The notes under the pieces: model-generated | What the model was told of the DNA's origin: nothing | Seen by the model: the letters and a program-made list of their open reading frames with translations, nothing else | The model's database searches: none | Position numbers and translations under genes: made by a program | In this document: piece by piece, positions 1 through 12,820 of the stretch | Layout of the letters: each line of letters begins with the position of its first letter | Numbering within the stretch: the stretch's first letter is position 1 | Source of the DNA: Ehretia macrophylla | Taxonomy: Eukaryota > Streptophyta > Magnoliopsida > Boraginales > Ehretiaceae | DNA length: 64,000 bases | Direction of reading: 5' to 3' | Assembly (NCBI GenBank): GCA_037974665.1 | Contig: CM075778.1 | Span: 22,758,001 to 22,822,000 of the forward strand

Positions 1-5
1 TATAT

Positions 6-39
<34 letters not shown>
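1..39. repeat. (TA)n/(GA)n microsatellite
   Basis: A short TA run is followed by about 16 GA units. It lies in what I read as the tail of a Copia 5' LTR, where such runs are common just upstream of the LTR end. Confidence 0.8.
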
Positions 40-43
<4 letters not shown>

Positions 44-67
44 TCCCTCAATTTTCCCTTCTCTTCA
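1..67 (+). repeat. Tail of Copia 5' LTR
   Basis: The inferred LTR ends with CA at 66-67, three bases before the primer site. Only the last part is in the window, so it cannot be compared with the 3' LTR, of which only the beginning survives. Confidence 0.5.
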
Positions 68-70
68 ACT

Positions 71-83
71 TGGAATCACAGCC
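71..83 (+). other. Copia primer binding site (tRNA-iMet type)
   Basis: TGGAATCACAGCC matches the usual plant initiator-Met primer site TGGTATCAGAGCC at 11 of 13 positions, lies immediately after a CA-ending sequence and is followed within about 320 bp by a gag-like reading frame. Confidence 0.6.
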
Positions 84-1931
84 ACCATTTGTGCTGAATT
101 GAATTTTTTCTCAACATCATTGCACGAAAAATGTATTCCATCTATTCGTGCTTTGTTCCCTTTCTATTCAAAACATTTACATATCATATCATATACCAAA
201 CGAAAGATCTCGACGCCATAAAAACCAAACTCTATTGGCCTTCTCACGCACCCACCCACGCCGGTACAAGAACCAGACCCACCAACAAAAAAAAAAACCC
301 TTCCTAAGATTTTTTGACATTCTGAGTCGCTCTATGACCTCTGATTTTGTAGATTCAGCTCCCAAGTTCCTGTTTTTGACTATTTTTCTCGGTATAATGG
401 AACGCATGGAGAGCTCCTAATCTATCTCTATTATCTTGGATGGCTCGAATTACATTCCCTGGGCTCAAGCCATGTCTAGTTTTCTTCGGGGACGTCAACT
501 TCAGTGATATATCACTAAAGAAGCATCTAAACCAAAGAAAGGAGATTCAGAATTTAACGAAAAATTCTGTGATCGATTTGACAGTTGGGATAGCAAGAAC
601 CATCAGATTATCACATGGCTTTGTAATACCTCTGTCACCGCAATCAGTATCCAACTTGGTCGTTTTGAAACTGCTAAAGAGGTATGTGACTTTCTGAAAC
701 AACGTTACACGACAACAGATCTGTCTCAACAATATCAGATGGTCAGCTTTCTTAAACCATTTACGTCAGGAACCTGGACAATTAATTCACAATTTTGTTT
801 CTCATATATAAACTCTTTGGGATTAACTCACCTTTTGAACCACCATGGAAATGTCCTGAGGATGCTAAACTATTTGCTACTTATCGAGGCAAACAACGTC
901 TCGTTATTTTCCTTATGGCCATTAATAATGACTATATGAAGTAGTTCGTGCCTCTTTTCTTCATCATGTCCCTCTACCCACTATGGAGCAAGCCATCTCT
1001 GAGCTTTTATCTGAAGAAACACGTAAGAACGTTCATCGTTCCATACCAGTTGGTATTGTTCTCGCAATCTCCTGCAGCTCCACAAAACTAGGAGGGTCTT
1101 CATCAGAGAATGTCGTACTGGCCCTGGTCACGTCCAAGATGAATATTCGCCAAAGCAACTCGAACAAAGGCTCCAAAGGATCAAACATGTTCAACTTTCC
1201 ACAACAGCCTCGCTTCTCTCAATCAGCTGCTGTCATGGCTCTTGAGAACAGGATTGAGGACTCAGCTTCATCCTGCCTCTTCTTTGTCTTTTTTCATGGT
1301 CAACCTTCAAGAGCTCCTCAATAAACTCGTCTCTGGTAATGCTCCTTATCCCACTGTGTTATTTGTATACTCAGGTATGTCCTCCTGGTATTTTGATTAT
1401 GTCTGGTCAAATCACGTGACCCCCGACTCCACCCTCTTCTCCACTACACATTCTACAAAAAAATTTCCCTCTATCATTATTGTTGATAGGTCTTATACGT
1501 CTGTAAACCATATGGGATCCATCTCCACCCCACATGCCTCCCTTCCTGACACTTATCATATTCCCCAACTTACTCTTAATCTTATTTCTATTGGCCAATT
1601 GTGTGAGCTAGGTCTAACGATTACCTTTACCTCTTCGGGTTGTTTTGTGCAGGATCCACATACAAAGAAGACGATTGGGATAGGCTGTAAATTGGGACGA
1701 CTCTATGAGATGGTCAATCTTCACCTGCCATCCCGTTTTAATCCACAGTCTGCTGCTTCTGTCTCCTCCTTGTCTTCCTCTATTTCCTTATAGCACTCTC
1801 ATTTAGGTCATGTTTCTTTTGGTCGTCTTCAACAGATTGTCTTTAGTGGCCTACTTAGCTCAGTAGATGTTAGCAAATTCGATTGTTTACCATGTCTGTT
1901 AGGCAAACAACTTGCATTATCATTTAATAAA

Positions 1932-2387
1932 GGGTGAAGTGCATCAGACTCCTTTGTATTTTAGCGAAAGTGTACAACACCCCCCTATAGTTTAAAAACC
2001 CCCTGAGTTAGTCTTTGTAGTTTTTCAAAAATGCACAACACCCTCCTACCGTTAAAAAATCCGTTAAATTTAACGGAGAGTGTACTTCACACTCGTTAAG
2101 TGAGATTTTTTATTTTTATTTTTAACGAATTTATTCATTAAATAATTATATGAATTGACCAAATTACCTTTTTTTTTTTGGCCTAAACAAAACAAAAGAG
2201 ATAAATGAAAAAAAATGAGGGTATTTACGTCTTTTTTACAAAATCCGTTAAATATGACGGATTTTATAGCTGTAGGGGGTGTTGTGCACTTTTAAAAAAC
2301 ATAGGGACTAGTTCAGGGAGTTTTTGAACTATAGGGGAGTGTTATGCACTTTCGCTAAAGTATAAGGAGGTTTGGTGCACTTCACCC
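1932..2387. mobile_element. MULE-type MITE with 9-bp target duplication
   Basis: This 456-bp element starts GGGTGAAGTGCA and ends TGCACTTCACCC. Its inverted ends extend for about 65 bp with some mismatches. It is flanked by a perfect 9-bp duplication, TTTAATAAA (1,923-1,931 and 2,388-2,396), the size made by Mutator-like transposases. It has no coding capacity of its own. It split the Copia sequence just before the integrase core, so it is younger than the Copia insertion. Superfamily is inferred from duplication length and long TIRs, as no transposase is present. Confidence 0.85.
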
Positions 2388-2893
2388 TTTAATAAAAGTG
2401 ATTTTTTCTCTATTGAACAATTTGATCTTGTTCACTCTGATGTCTGAGGACCTTCCCCTACTTCCATACTATGGGAGGATCTAAGTATTTTGTTATTTTT
2501 GTTGATAATTATTCACAATTTACTTGGATTTATCTTATAAAAACTCACTCTGAATTGCCTAACATCTACTTCACCTTTGCAAATATGATTAAAACTCAAT
2601 TCTCTTGCACTATCAAGATTCTTCACATGGATAATGCCATGGAATATCACGATGCTAGGTTCATCCACTTCCTTCATCAAGAAGGCACTATTCTTCACCG
2701 CTCTTGTCCTGACACCTCACAACAAATGGACGGGCAAAATGAAAACATCGCAATATACTTGTCACCGTCTATGCGCTTTAAATTTCCTCCTCATGTCCAG
2801 AAAAAATATGGGAAAAAATAGCTTTTACTACTGTCTGTACCATCAATCGTGTACCTTTCCCTGTCATAGACAATAAGTGCCCCTATGAGCTTT

Positions 2894-5503
2894 TAATACA
2901 AGTTTAACAATTATTTAATCTATAATTAGCAACATCTTTAAAGTTAAGGTTTCTCATTTAGCGATTAAGGTTTAAAAAAAAAATAAAAGATAACTTTACA
3001 AGTCAAGAAAAATTTGTTTGACTATTAACCAAAATTGGTCCTTTGAATTAATGACTAGTTAGTACTACCAATACAAGTTCAAATACTACATTCATTAGTA
3101 ACAACTTCCAAACATTTGCTACCTTAAAAGTCTTCTAACCATACATTCTCTTCATTCCACTAATTAGCAACACAACCAAGGCTACAACTATAACACTCCT
3201 CATTAAAATTACTCTTAACTATAAATTATAAACTATAAGCACAAGGCAAAGGGGAAGGGGGGAAAAAGTCACGGTGGCTGCAGCTAGGAAAAACTGTCCA
3301 TCTCACGCCTAATCACATGCCTCTCGGAAACTATCGAAAAAGAGTACTTAGAGCTAGAATTTGGCCAATCCTTAGAAATACACTTTTGTTCTATTATGAA
3401 TCTACTACAACATATCCAAAATTCAGCTAATTTCGTCAACATTTGCTAGGTCAAATTGGTCCTACAACGCAAGCATGCAAATCTGTCCAATTTTTCCAGG
3501 TTTCGGAACTCATGTTTTTCCTCAATTATTTCACTATAAAACTAATTTCAAAGCTCTACTACACATGAAGCATTATATATATCATATACAACATAATAAC
3601 AAGACACTACAACATTTAAACAAGGAAAATCTAGCTAGCAACCAACACTTAAGCATCACTTAATCTTCATGAAAATTAAGCTAGTATACAGTTAGTTCAC
3701 TAATACTCATTAAATACAATAGCTTCAAAATACATTTAAATCACCAAAATCTTAACTAACTAACTAGGTATTTAACTTTAACTTATCCAATTATTGCATA
3801 TCACATATTAGAGATCAAAACTTCTAAAAGATTATTGAACAAGAAGTTCTAACCCTAACTAGTCATCAATGACTCAAGAATTCCAAGGTAGCATAAAGGG
3901 TCCGAAAACATATGCATAAATTACTTGAATTTCTTATCCAATTCTTAGTTCATAAGTCATACTAAGCATAATTCCATCCCCATTCACTTCATTCAAACAA
4001 ATAATCAAACACTTGGTCTTCAATATATACATTACTAACTAATCTTTTGTCTAACATGAAAATAATCATAAAACTTCTAAAATTATCAAGGAATGCTCTT
4101 ACTCACTTATGAACTTTAATATACAAGATAGATATGCAATACAACACCTAGCAAGTAGACAACCACAAAAACATGCCCATTTCCAAATCTTCAAACATAA
4201 CCCTAAATTTATCAAATTTATTACCCATTCTATTGACCTCCAACTTTTCTAATTTTTACATATAATCGTAACCCTTCGAGTTTATATGATCTTAGAACCA
4301 AACATAACTCAATTCCGATCTAAATTCCTCAAGATACAACTATTTTCGTATGACTGTGCATAACTGCCCTGTACCAGCGATTTTTTCCAGATACATTTTG
4401 GAAATGGCTAAATCGGAGGCCTAAAACGTTAGAATTAGCCTTAGCTCTAGAACTCAACATTTGTTCTAAACTGCCTAATCTAGTTTTTGTGTAAATTTCG
4501 TTAGTTTTCGAGCATGTTTTCTATGTCAAAAGAGTTTCGAAAGATAGGGGCAATGCACTATTTCGAATTTGCAATTGCTTGCTCTACTTCACCTTCTAGC
4601 TAATTCCTTACATCAAACTAGTTCAAGGCATTAGAATAGCATGCTAGACACTCCAAGTCTTCACTTGGGACTTTCATCAAACACATAACCTTCACACTAT
4701 TAAACATACTAAAAAATCCTCAACTACATCAAGGTAGCTTCTCAATCTCAAGCTAAACATGCAAACAAAGCTCATAAGTCTACTCTAAAACATCTCTAGC
4801 TAGTATTCCATGGATTAGAAGCATCAAAACAACAATTATCAACATCTACAAAAATTCATCATAGCTAGAAATTGAAGAAATTGCACATTAAAATACTTCC
4901 CTCACCTTGGTAAAGACAGGAAAAAAAGAAAATTAGCTAGAGACACCTTTGATCTTGGCTAAAATGGCTGAAAATTGAATAAAAATGTCAAGCCCTGGCT
5001 CAATGGCCTCACGTTTCTTGCTTCTGCTTGGTCTGATTCTTCTTCTTTCTATTTTAATATGTTTGCTTTGTATTATGTTATAACATATATGTATAAGTAT
5101 GTATATAATATATTTAGATGGGCTTAAGTGGTTGGCTTAATTAAAATTGCTATTGAGCTCAAAGAAACTTGGTATGATCTAATTAAAATGCCAAAGCCCC
5201 TAAAACACTAATAGTCCAAAAATAATACTAGTTACTATTCATCGGGGACACTACTTTTCTATTTTTATCTCGCACTCGAGACATGCAATGCACATTCCGC
5301 CAATACACGAATATATTAAATACAGTATTGTTCAGGGAAAAAATATCAAATTCAAAAAATAAAGCAGTTTAAAATTTCACTCGGGCTCAATCAAACATAG
5401 AAATTTAAGCATATAAAAACAAATAGAGGTCAAATAAGGGCAATTATGCAATTATGATAATTAAATATAATAAATAAAAGTCTCTCAGGGCACGGGCGTT
5501 ACA
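2894..5503 (-). repeat. Truncated LTR of G1 (left copy)
   Basis: It aligns base by base with 8,361-10,886 and ends in GGGCGTTACA. The part corresponding to 6,700-8,360 of the other LTR is absent, and the break falls exactly at the junction with Copia integrase sequence. Confidence 0.85.
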
Positions 5504-6699
5504 TTCTCTCCCCCTTAAACAAATTGCGCCCTCGCAATTTCTTGTTCAAGAACTCTATCTCGGAAACCACCAATCATGAGTGTTGAAAATCAATACCGCC
5601 ATGAATCCCAATGAGAATACCAAGAAGAACTCGCACAAGACATTCCAAGTAGTAGCTCTGAAGAAATTCTGATAAGAATACGAAAGGATATACCAAAGAA
5701 AAGACCCGAATAAGAGCACCAAATAAAGACGATATGAATGACAAATAAAGGCTCCAATAAAGTAATCCAATTCAAAGTCCCACATAAGATTATCGAGTAA
5801 TAAGTCCAAAGAAAATACCAATTAGAACTCCAAGTAAGAATCCCAAATGAAAATATCGAAAAATACCAGCGACCGATTATTAAACATCAAGCTCTGAGCA
5901 ATGAATACCATCCAATAATCACCATGAACCATTGATCAACTACCCCTTTTCTGTTGGTCCATATCTTAGGAGCTCTACCAGTAGCCAACTCTTTCAGGGG
6001 GAGGGAATTCCTTGCCAATTCCAGGGTAACATGTATGCATGTAGTTGAATTCACTCAAGGTACTCATGTAGTAGCACATACTCAACTTATTAAATGCAAT
6101 GCTCGTATGTTAACATCTATCACATAGATACAGTAATATCCTATGCTGCTATACAATTATTAACTATATAAGGATGCATGTAGTTAATGTCACACAAGAG
6201 AAACCTCTTATATTATACATATCATAGGCATGGTAAAATCCCACATGGTATACAACTATCACATAAGGTCAATAACACGTAGTTTGAGTAGCGAGCTATC
6301 CCGTTACTTATGACTCTTAGTTCATAGAATTCAAACACATATAGTACTACTATTAATTGAGGTAAGTAAGCATTTATGACATCACTTAGAGGCACACATA
6401 GTCATATATATCCAAGACAGTAAACACTCAAGAAATCACTTAGATGCAAAGTTAATCACATAAGTGCACATATTTCATTCAAAGTCGCACATAATCACAC
6501 AGTTACACAGACCATATAATCCTTCTATTTCACACAAATACATCACATAAGGACACATTTTAACTTAAGCAATTACAAGCCCACATGTGAGCACATACCT
6601 ATTTAGAATACGTTTTACATGCATGCACTCGAAGCTTCCTACCCAACAGACCGAGGACCTTGTCCTGGCTATGAGTTAACTAAGCTCTAATACCACAAC
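5504..6699 (-). other. Internal region of G1: purine tract, hairpin, degenerate repeats, primer site
   Basis: Read on the minus strand, the primer site TGGTATTAGAGC is at 6,684-6,695 (four bases from the LTR) and the polypurine tract is at about 5,504-5,519. A hairpin lies at 5,521-5,540. Between about 5,560 and 5,870 there are loosely repeated 10-20 bp units rich in CCAA and GAATA. No gag-pol similarity was seen. A frame of 88 codons here is a by-product of the repeats. Confidence 0.65.
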
Positions 6700-9600
6700 T
6701 GTAACACCCCGATCCCTCATGAGAATGGAGCCCCGATCCAATACCTGCTGTCACGAAAAATAATGGATGAAGTCTCCTCTGTTTATAGGACAATCCAAAA
6801 CCTGTAAACAATATTTATAACCACAAAACTATGATCTAACTCCATTCCTTCATCCCCCACCAAAACTATCTCATACAACAAACTCCTTAAGGCCATCCGA
6901 GCCTTGGATCCAGCATTAAAGACACACAAGCATGCATTCATTAACTTTGAACGTCTAATTATAATTTAACTTATCATACCACTCTAATATTTTCTAGTTT
7001 TCTTTCTTATAATTTAAGTCCATCAACTAGTCAAAACATGGAAGCATGCAGCTACCAGACAATAAAGCAAAGATTACAAGTTATTACAACATTACAAGCC
7101 ATTCATAACTATCAATTCATTCTAAACTTAACTTTACAAGTATAAAAGTGAATTCAATGGCAATCCACGTAAGCCAGCATAATCAATCACGAAACTCTCG
7201 AGCCTTCTTTTCTACCTCTAATAGCACTGATCCTGAAAGATGTTAGAAACAAGGGTGAGTCTACAACATGTACACTCAGTGAAGGAGGTGATGCAGCATA
7301 CTGAGGAATGCTTTCATGAGATGCAACAAGGATAATAACATATACAACACAAAATAAGAAAGCTAATTAGATAAGTATTTAACCACGTATAAAAAGGATA
7401 AAGTTTCACGTTTGTCTTCAATCATGAGCTACGAGCCAAGATCTTCAAGCAAGTGCTGGCAAACCCCTTATTCCTCCAAATGGGGTACTCTAAATGTACC
7501 CCGATCCTACGACCCTTTCTCCTGAGGTAGGTCCATATGTCCCAACGAGGTGAACTACTAGTGGAGTATACTCAGCGAGAGAAAGGGAATAGGCACCATG
7601 GTAGTCGAGAGAGCATGGCAAGCCCGATGCCTCCCGTGTTTCTTGACGCTACCATATCCGAAAAGGTTGCGCAACCCTGAGTCAAGATCACGAGAGTCAA
7701 TAATATTAAATATCACATAAGAGGGATGACAAAGTAGGCCGCTCTCACAGTTAATCACAAATAACACGAAAAGACTCAAGATAGCAAGTAAAATCATACA
7801 TATAAACTTCATCAATTATTAAATAATTCAATTTAGAAACAATAAATCAAGTTAAGATGCACAGAAGGGGTGAAGACTCTATCACCTTTACCAAACCTGT
7901 AAGGGTATAGCTTAAGCTTACTCCAAACCTCTTTGAATCCGCTCAAATGTGCAAACCCCTAGTTATTCATATAAGTGTAACACTTTTAACAATTGATTAT
8001 AACAATTCTAACTTTAACTAATATGCAATCTCAACCCACAACAATAGAAGCTATACAATTATTTGTTTATTCCACATTATTATATAGTTCAGGTAGTCAT
8101 ACAAATAACTAACATTGGTAGGTGAACAGTGGCACACATTAAATGAGTAAGGCAAGTAACTATTGGCAAAAGTTAACTTTAGATATTAACAACTAATTAT
8201 TACATTTCGTTACACATCCATGAATCCAAGTTGAACACTCTAAACATAGCAAATTATCCAATCAATGGAGCATCTAGTTCACATATGAAGTTATCTTACA
8301 TGAAGTAGTAATCAATGGAAGAGATACAATAGAACAACTAGTGCTAATCACATATTAGTCTAATACAAGTTCAACAATTATTTAATCTATAATTAGCAAC
8401 ATCTTTAAAGTTAAGGTTTCTCATTTAGCGATTAAGGTTATAAAAAAAAAAAAAAAAAGATAACTTTACAAGTAAAGAAAATGTTGTTTGACTATTACAC
8501 CGAAATTGGTCCTTTGAATTAATGACTAGTTAGTACTACCAATACAGGTTCAAATACTACATTCATTAGCAATAACTTCCAAACATTTGCTACCTTAAAA
8601 GTCTTCTAACTATACGTTCTCTTCATTCCACTAATTAGCAACACAACCAAGGCTACAACTATAACAGTCCTCATTAAAATTACTCTTAACGATAAATTAT
8701 ATACTATAAGCACAAGGCAAAGGGGAAGGGGGGAAAAAGTCACGGTGGCTGCAGCTAGCGAAAACTGTCCAGCTCTTGACCAAGCCTTAGAAATAAACTT
8801 TTGTTCTATTATGAATCTAATACAACATATCCAAAATTCAGCTAATTTCGTCAACATTTGCTAGGTCAAATTTGTCCTACAACACAAGCATGCAAATCTG
8901 TCCAATTTTTCAAGATTTCATAACTCATGTTTTTCTCCAATTATTTCACTATAAAACTAATTTCAAAGCTCTACTACACATGAATCATTATATATATCAT
9001 ATACAACATAATAACAAGACACTACAACATTTAAACAAGGAAAATCTAGCTAGCAACCAACACTTAAGCATCACTTAATCTTCATGAAAATTAAGCTAGT
9101 ATGCAGTTAGTTCACTAATGCTCATTAAATACAATAGCTTCAAAATACATTTAAATCACCAAAATCTTAACTAACTAACTAGGTATTTAACTTTCACTTA
9201 TCCAATTATTGCATATCACATAGTAGAGATCAAAACTTCTAAAAGATTATTGAACAAGAAGTTCTAAGCCTAACTAGTCATCAATGACTCAAGAATTCCA
9301 AGGTAGCATAAAGGGTTCGAAAACATATGCATAAATTACTTGAATTTCTTATCCAATTCTTAGTTCATAAGTCATACTAAGCATGATTCCATCCTCATTC
9401 AAACAAATAATCAAACACTTGGTCTTCAATATATACATTACTAACTAATCTTTGGTCTAACATGAAAATAATCATAAAATTTCTAAAACCATCAAGGAAT
9501 GCTCTTACTCACTTATGAACTTTAATATAGAAGATAGATATGCAATACAACACCTAGCGAGTAGAACCCCACTAAAATATGTCAATTTCCAAATCTTTAA

Positions 9601-10886
9601 ACAGAACCCTAACTTTATCAAATTCATTACCCATTCTATTGACCTCCAAATTTTCTGATTTTTACATATAATCATATCCCGTCGAGTGTATATGATCTTA
9701 GAACCAAACGGAACTCAGTTCCAATCTAAATTCCTCAAGATACAACAATTTTTGTACGACTGTGCATAACTGCCCTACACCAGCAATTTTTCCCGGACAC
9801 ATTTCTGAAATGGCAAAATTGGAGGCCAAAAATGTTAGAATTAGCCTTAGCTCTATAAATCAACATTTGTTCGAAACTGCCTAATCTAGCTGCTGTGTAA
9901 ATTTTGTTAGTTTTCGAGCACGTTTGCTATGTCAAAAGAGTTTCGAAAGACAGGGGCAGTGCACTATTCTGAATTTGCAATTGTTTGCTCTACTTCACCT
10001 TCTAGCTAATTTCTTGCATCAAACTAGTTCAAGGCATTAGGATAGCATGCTAGACACTCCTAATCTTCACTTGGGACTTTCATCAAACACATAACCTTCA
10101 CACAATTAAATAAACTAAAAAATCCTCAACTACATCAAGGTAGCTTCTCAATCTCAAGCTAAACATGCAAACAAAGCTCATAAGTCTACTCTAGAACATC
10201 TCTAGCTAGTATTCCATGGATTAGAAGCTTCAAAACAACAATTATCAACAACTACAAAAATTCAACAAATTGAAGAAATTGCACATTAAAATACTTCCCT
10301 CACCTTGGTAAAGACAGAAAAGGAAGAAAATTAGCTAGAGACACATTTGATCTTGGCTAAAATGGCTAAAAATTGAATAAAAATGTCAAGCCCTATCTCA
10401 ATGGCCTCACATTTCTTGCTTCTGCTTGGTCTGATTCTTTTTCTTTCTATTTTAATATGTTTGCTTTGCATTATGTTGTAACGTATATGTATAAGTATGT
10501 ATATAATATATCTAGATGGGTTTAAGTAGTTGGCTTAATTAAATTGCTATTGGGCTCAAAGAAACTTGGTAGGATCTAATTAAAATGCCAAAGCCCCTAA
10601 AACACTAATAGTCCAAAAATAATACTGGTTACTATTCATTGAGGACACTACTTTTCTATTTTTATCTCACACTCGAGACATACAATGCACATTCCGCCAA
10701 TAAACGAATATATTAAATACAGTATTGTTCATGGAAAAAATATCAAATTCGAAAAATAAAGCAGTTTAAAATTTCACTCGGGCTCAATCAAACATATAAA
10801 AACAAATAGAGGTCAGATAAGGGCAATTATGCAATTATGATAATTAAATATAATAAATAAAAGTCCCTCAGGGCACGGGCGTTGCA
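6700..10886 (-). repeat. Complete LTR of G1 (right copy)
   Basis: It begins TGTAACACCCCGATCC and ends GGGCGTTGCA. Blocks around 6,700-7,700 are recognisably related to the LTRs of element G2 (14,016 and 20,746) and to the solo LTR at 36,976, so all four belong to one broad LTR group. Confidence 0.85.
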
Positions 10887-12150
10887 TTACTACTGTTCAC
10901 TCTTTAATTGTAGTAGCTTCTACTTGTCGATGGACTATCTTAGATGGATGTTAAGTATACTTTTCTCAATGGGGATAGAGGAGGTATTCATGAAACCTCG
11001 TCCTGGCTATGATCATTCTTCACACAAGTTTTATCGGCTCTGTTGTTCTCTATATAGCCTCAAGCAAGCTCATTGTGCCTGGTTTGAAACGTTCAATACC
11101 ACTATCTAGGGTTTTGGATTCTCTCCTAGTGAATATGATTTTGCATTATTCATTCGCAAGACCGACTGTGGCACCACCTTCTTAAATCTATATGTGGATC
11201 ATATGATCATCACCGGTGATGATGTTACTAGTATTTCTGAGCTCAAGCATCTTCTTTCTGCCACCTTCGATACTAAGACTATGTTGATTGAGTTACTTCT
11301 TGGGACTTGAAATATTATCTGATGACACAAGATATTATCTCTCACAAGCCAAATATGTGTCTGATATTTTATCTCACGTAGGAAGCTCTAATGATAAAGT
11401 TGTTTCCACTCCACTTGATCTCAATATTAGGCTTATTCTATCAGACGGTATGTCTCTCAAAGATGCTACTTTATATCGTCAACTAGTAGGGTGTCTTGTA
11501 TATGTCACGATCACTAGGCTAGACATTGCCTATGCAGTCAACTTGGTCAGTAAGTATATGTCAGCACCACGACCCACTACGCAATTGTTCTTCGCATCTT
11601 ACATTTTGTAAAGGGCACTCTCTTTCATGGTCTTCACTTTTTGGTGCATTCACCTCTTGTCCTGCAAGCTTACTCTTATGTTGATTGGGCCGGTGATCCT
11701 ACCGATTGTCATTCTACTAGAATTTTGTTGTTTTTTGGGTGATTCACTTATTTCTTGGCACAGCAAAAAGTAGACTGAGGTTGCTCGTTCTAGTATAGAG
11801 GTCGAATATTGTGCCCTCGCAGATATCTCTCAATAACTCATTTGGCTTCAATAGCTCTTCCAAGATTTGGGTGTTGTTAATTCTAGTCCTACACCCTTTT
11901 ACTGTGACAATTAAAGTGCTATTCAGATTGCTCATAACGATGTCTTCCATGAATGCACCAAGAACATTTAGACAGATTGCCATTTTATTCACCGCCAAAT
12001 TGTGAAAAGTGTTTGTTCATCTCATCAAGGTCCCATCTTCTGATCATATAGCTGATATTTTTACCAAAACTCATCTTCCAGGTCACCATCAGGATTTAGT
12101 TTCCAAACTCAAGTTGGTTTCTGTTGTCCCTACTTGAGTTTGAGGGAAGT

Positions 12151-12208
12151 TGTTAACGTAGTGTGAATGGATGTGCATAATACCATATCTTAGGCAATAC
12201 TCTAGCTA
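12151..12208 (+). repeat. Start of Copia 3' LTR
   Basis: TGTTAACGTA follows a purine-rich stretch (GAGTTTGAGGGAAG) placed just after the RNase H region, the usual polypurine-tract/LTR junction. The LTR is not complete. From 12,209 on, the sequence is shared with 28,601 onward, so the true end of LTR sequence could lie up to about 30 bp further right. Confidence 0.6.
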
Positions 12209-12820
12209 AGGATTGTTATATAGCTTTCTTATGATGCTGTCAAAATCAATTGATGTTCAAAAGTATGTTTGGAATGATTATTTTACATACCAAATCTTTA
12301 AAAACACCACAATTTGAAAAATAACCAAATTTTATTTACTAGAACTATAAAAATTGAAACTAGTACAATCACTTTAGTCGATTCATTGCTTTCTTGTCTT
12401 CAATTTATTGAAGTGGTGAAAGTAGATAATGAAACTAATGTAGTATGATTTAGACTCGTATAAGATAAGAAGTTGGTCTAGCATAGAAGTTTTATGTAGA
12501 GGATTGGTGAAAATTGAAAAATTAAAAGTTTATATTTTAGTTGGTGGATTGATATAGTTGATTTTAACTCTTCTTCTCTCAACGACGACTACAAAACTAG
12601 TTTTTTTTTATATATTTTATGTTATGACAGTTATCAAAATAAGTTTTCGCAACCAAAAAAAGGGTAACTTTCTAAAAGATAACTTACTTATTTGTATTGA
12701 AAAAGAAATTGCTAAAGATGTTCCTCTTGTTATGATAATTGATAATTCTTTTCCATAGAGGAGGGGGAGCTCAACATCATTGACTGAATTGACAAACATT
12801 TCTTTATGTAATATTATGTG
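12209..12820. repeat. Dispersed duplicate A (partner at 28,601-29,190)
   Basis: About 600 bp are shared in the same orientation with 28,601-29,190 at high similarity, apart from a block around 12,600-12,700 that differs and carries a TA run in the partner. No terminal repeats or coding capacity were found. Both copies start with the same bases, AGGATTGTTATAT. Confidence 0.8.

Larger units (their letters stand above)
2894..10886 (-). mobile_element. Giant-LTR Ty3/Gypsy element without gag-pol (element G1), nested in Copia
   Basis: Two long direct repeats (2,894-5,503 and 6,700-10,886, the second complete at about 4.19 kb) flank only about 1.2 kb of internal DNA. Orientation is minus: a polypurine tract abuts the right-hand end of the left LTR and a Met-type primer site abuts the left-hand end of the right LTR. 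LTR termini read TGTAACACCCC at one end and GGGCGTTACA at the other. The purine tract and adjacent hairpin resemble chromoviruses of the Tekay/Del group. No gag or pol is recognisable, so the element looks non-autonomous. The left LTR lacks about 1.66 kb at its outer end, and no target duplication remains. LTRs look roughly 90% or more alike by eye, with many indels, so the insertion is not recent. Confidence 0.8.
1..12208 (+). mobile_element. Broken Ty1/Copia retrotransposon, host of nested insertions
   Basis: This is a fossil Copia element on the plus strand, running off the left edge of the window. Its parts appear in Copia order: end of the 5' LTR (to about 67), a degenerate tRNA-iMet primer site (71-83), gag (about 395-1,320), the protease/pre-integrase stretch (about 1,370-1,920), integrase core (about 2,400-2,890), reverse transcriptase (about 10,890-11,320), RNase H (about 11,620-12,060), polypurine tract (about 12,138-12,150) and the start of the 3' LTR (12,151 onward). 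Integrase before reverse transcriptase is what defines Copia. It is clearly dead, with many breaks, and a piece between the integrase and RT domains appears to be missing where the Gypsy element sits. Recognisable blocks include the integrase stretch around VDNYSQFTWIY and the RT stretch around YSLKQA. Lineage within Copia not assigned. Confidence 0.85.

Noticed and set aside
3475-3663. Small frame repeated almost exactly at 8,872-9,078
   Set aside because: The match is due to the two LTRs of G1, not to a duplicated gene.
5555-5821. 88-codon hydrophobic frame that looks like a membrane protein
   Set aside because: It is produced by degenerate short repeats inside G1. G2 gives similar meaningless frames.
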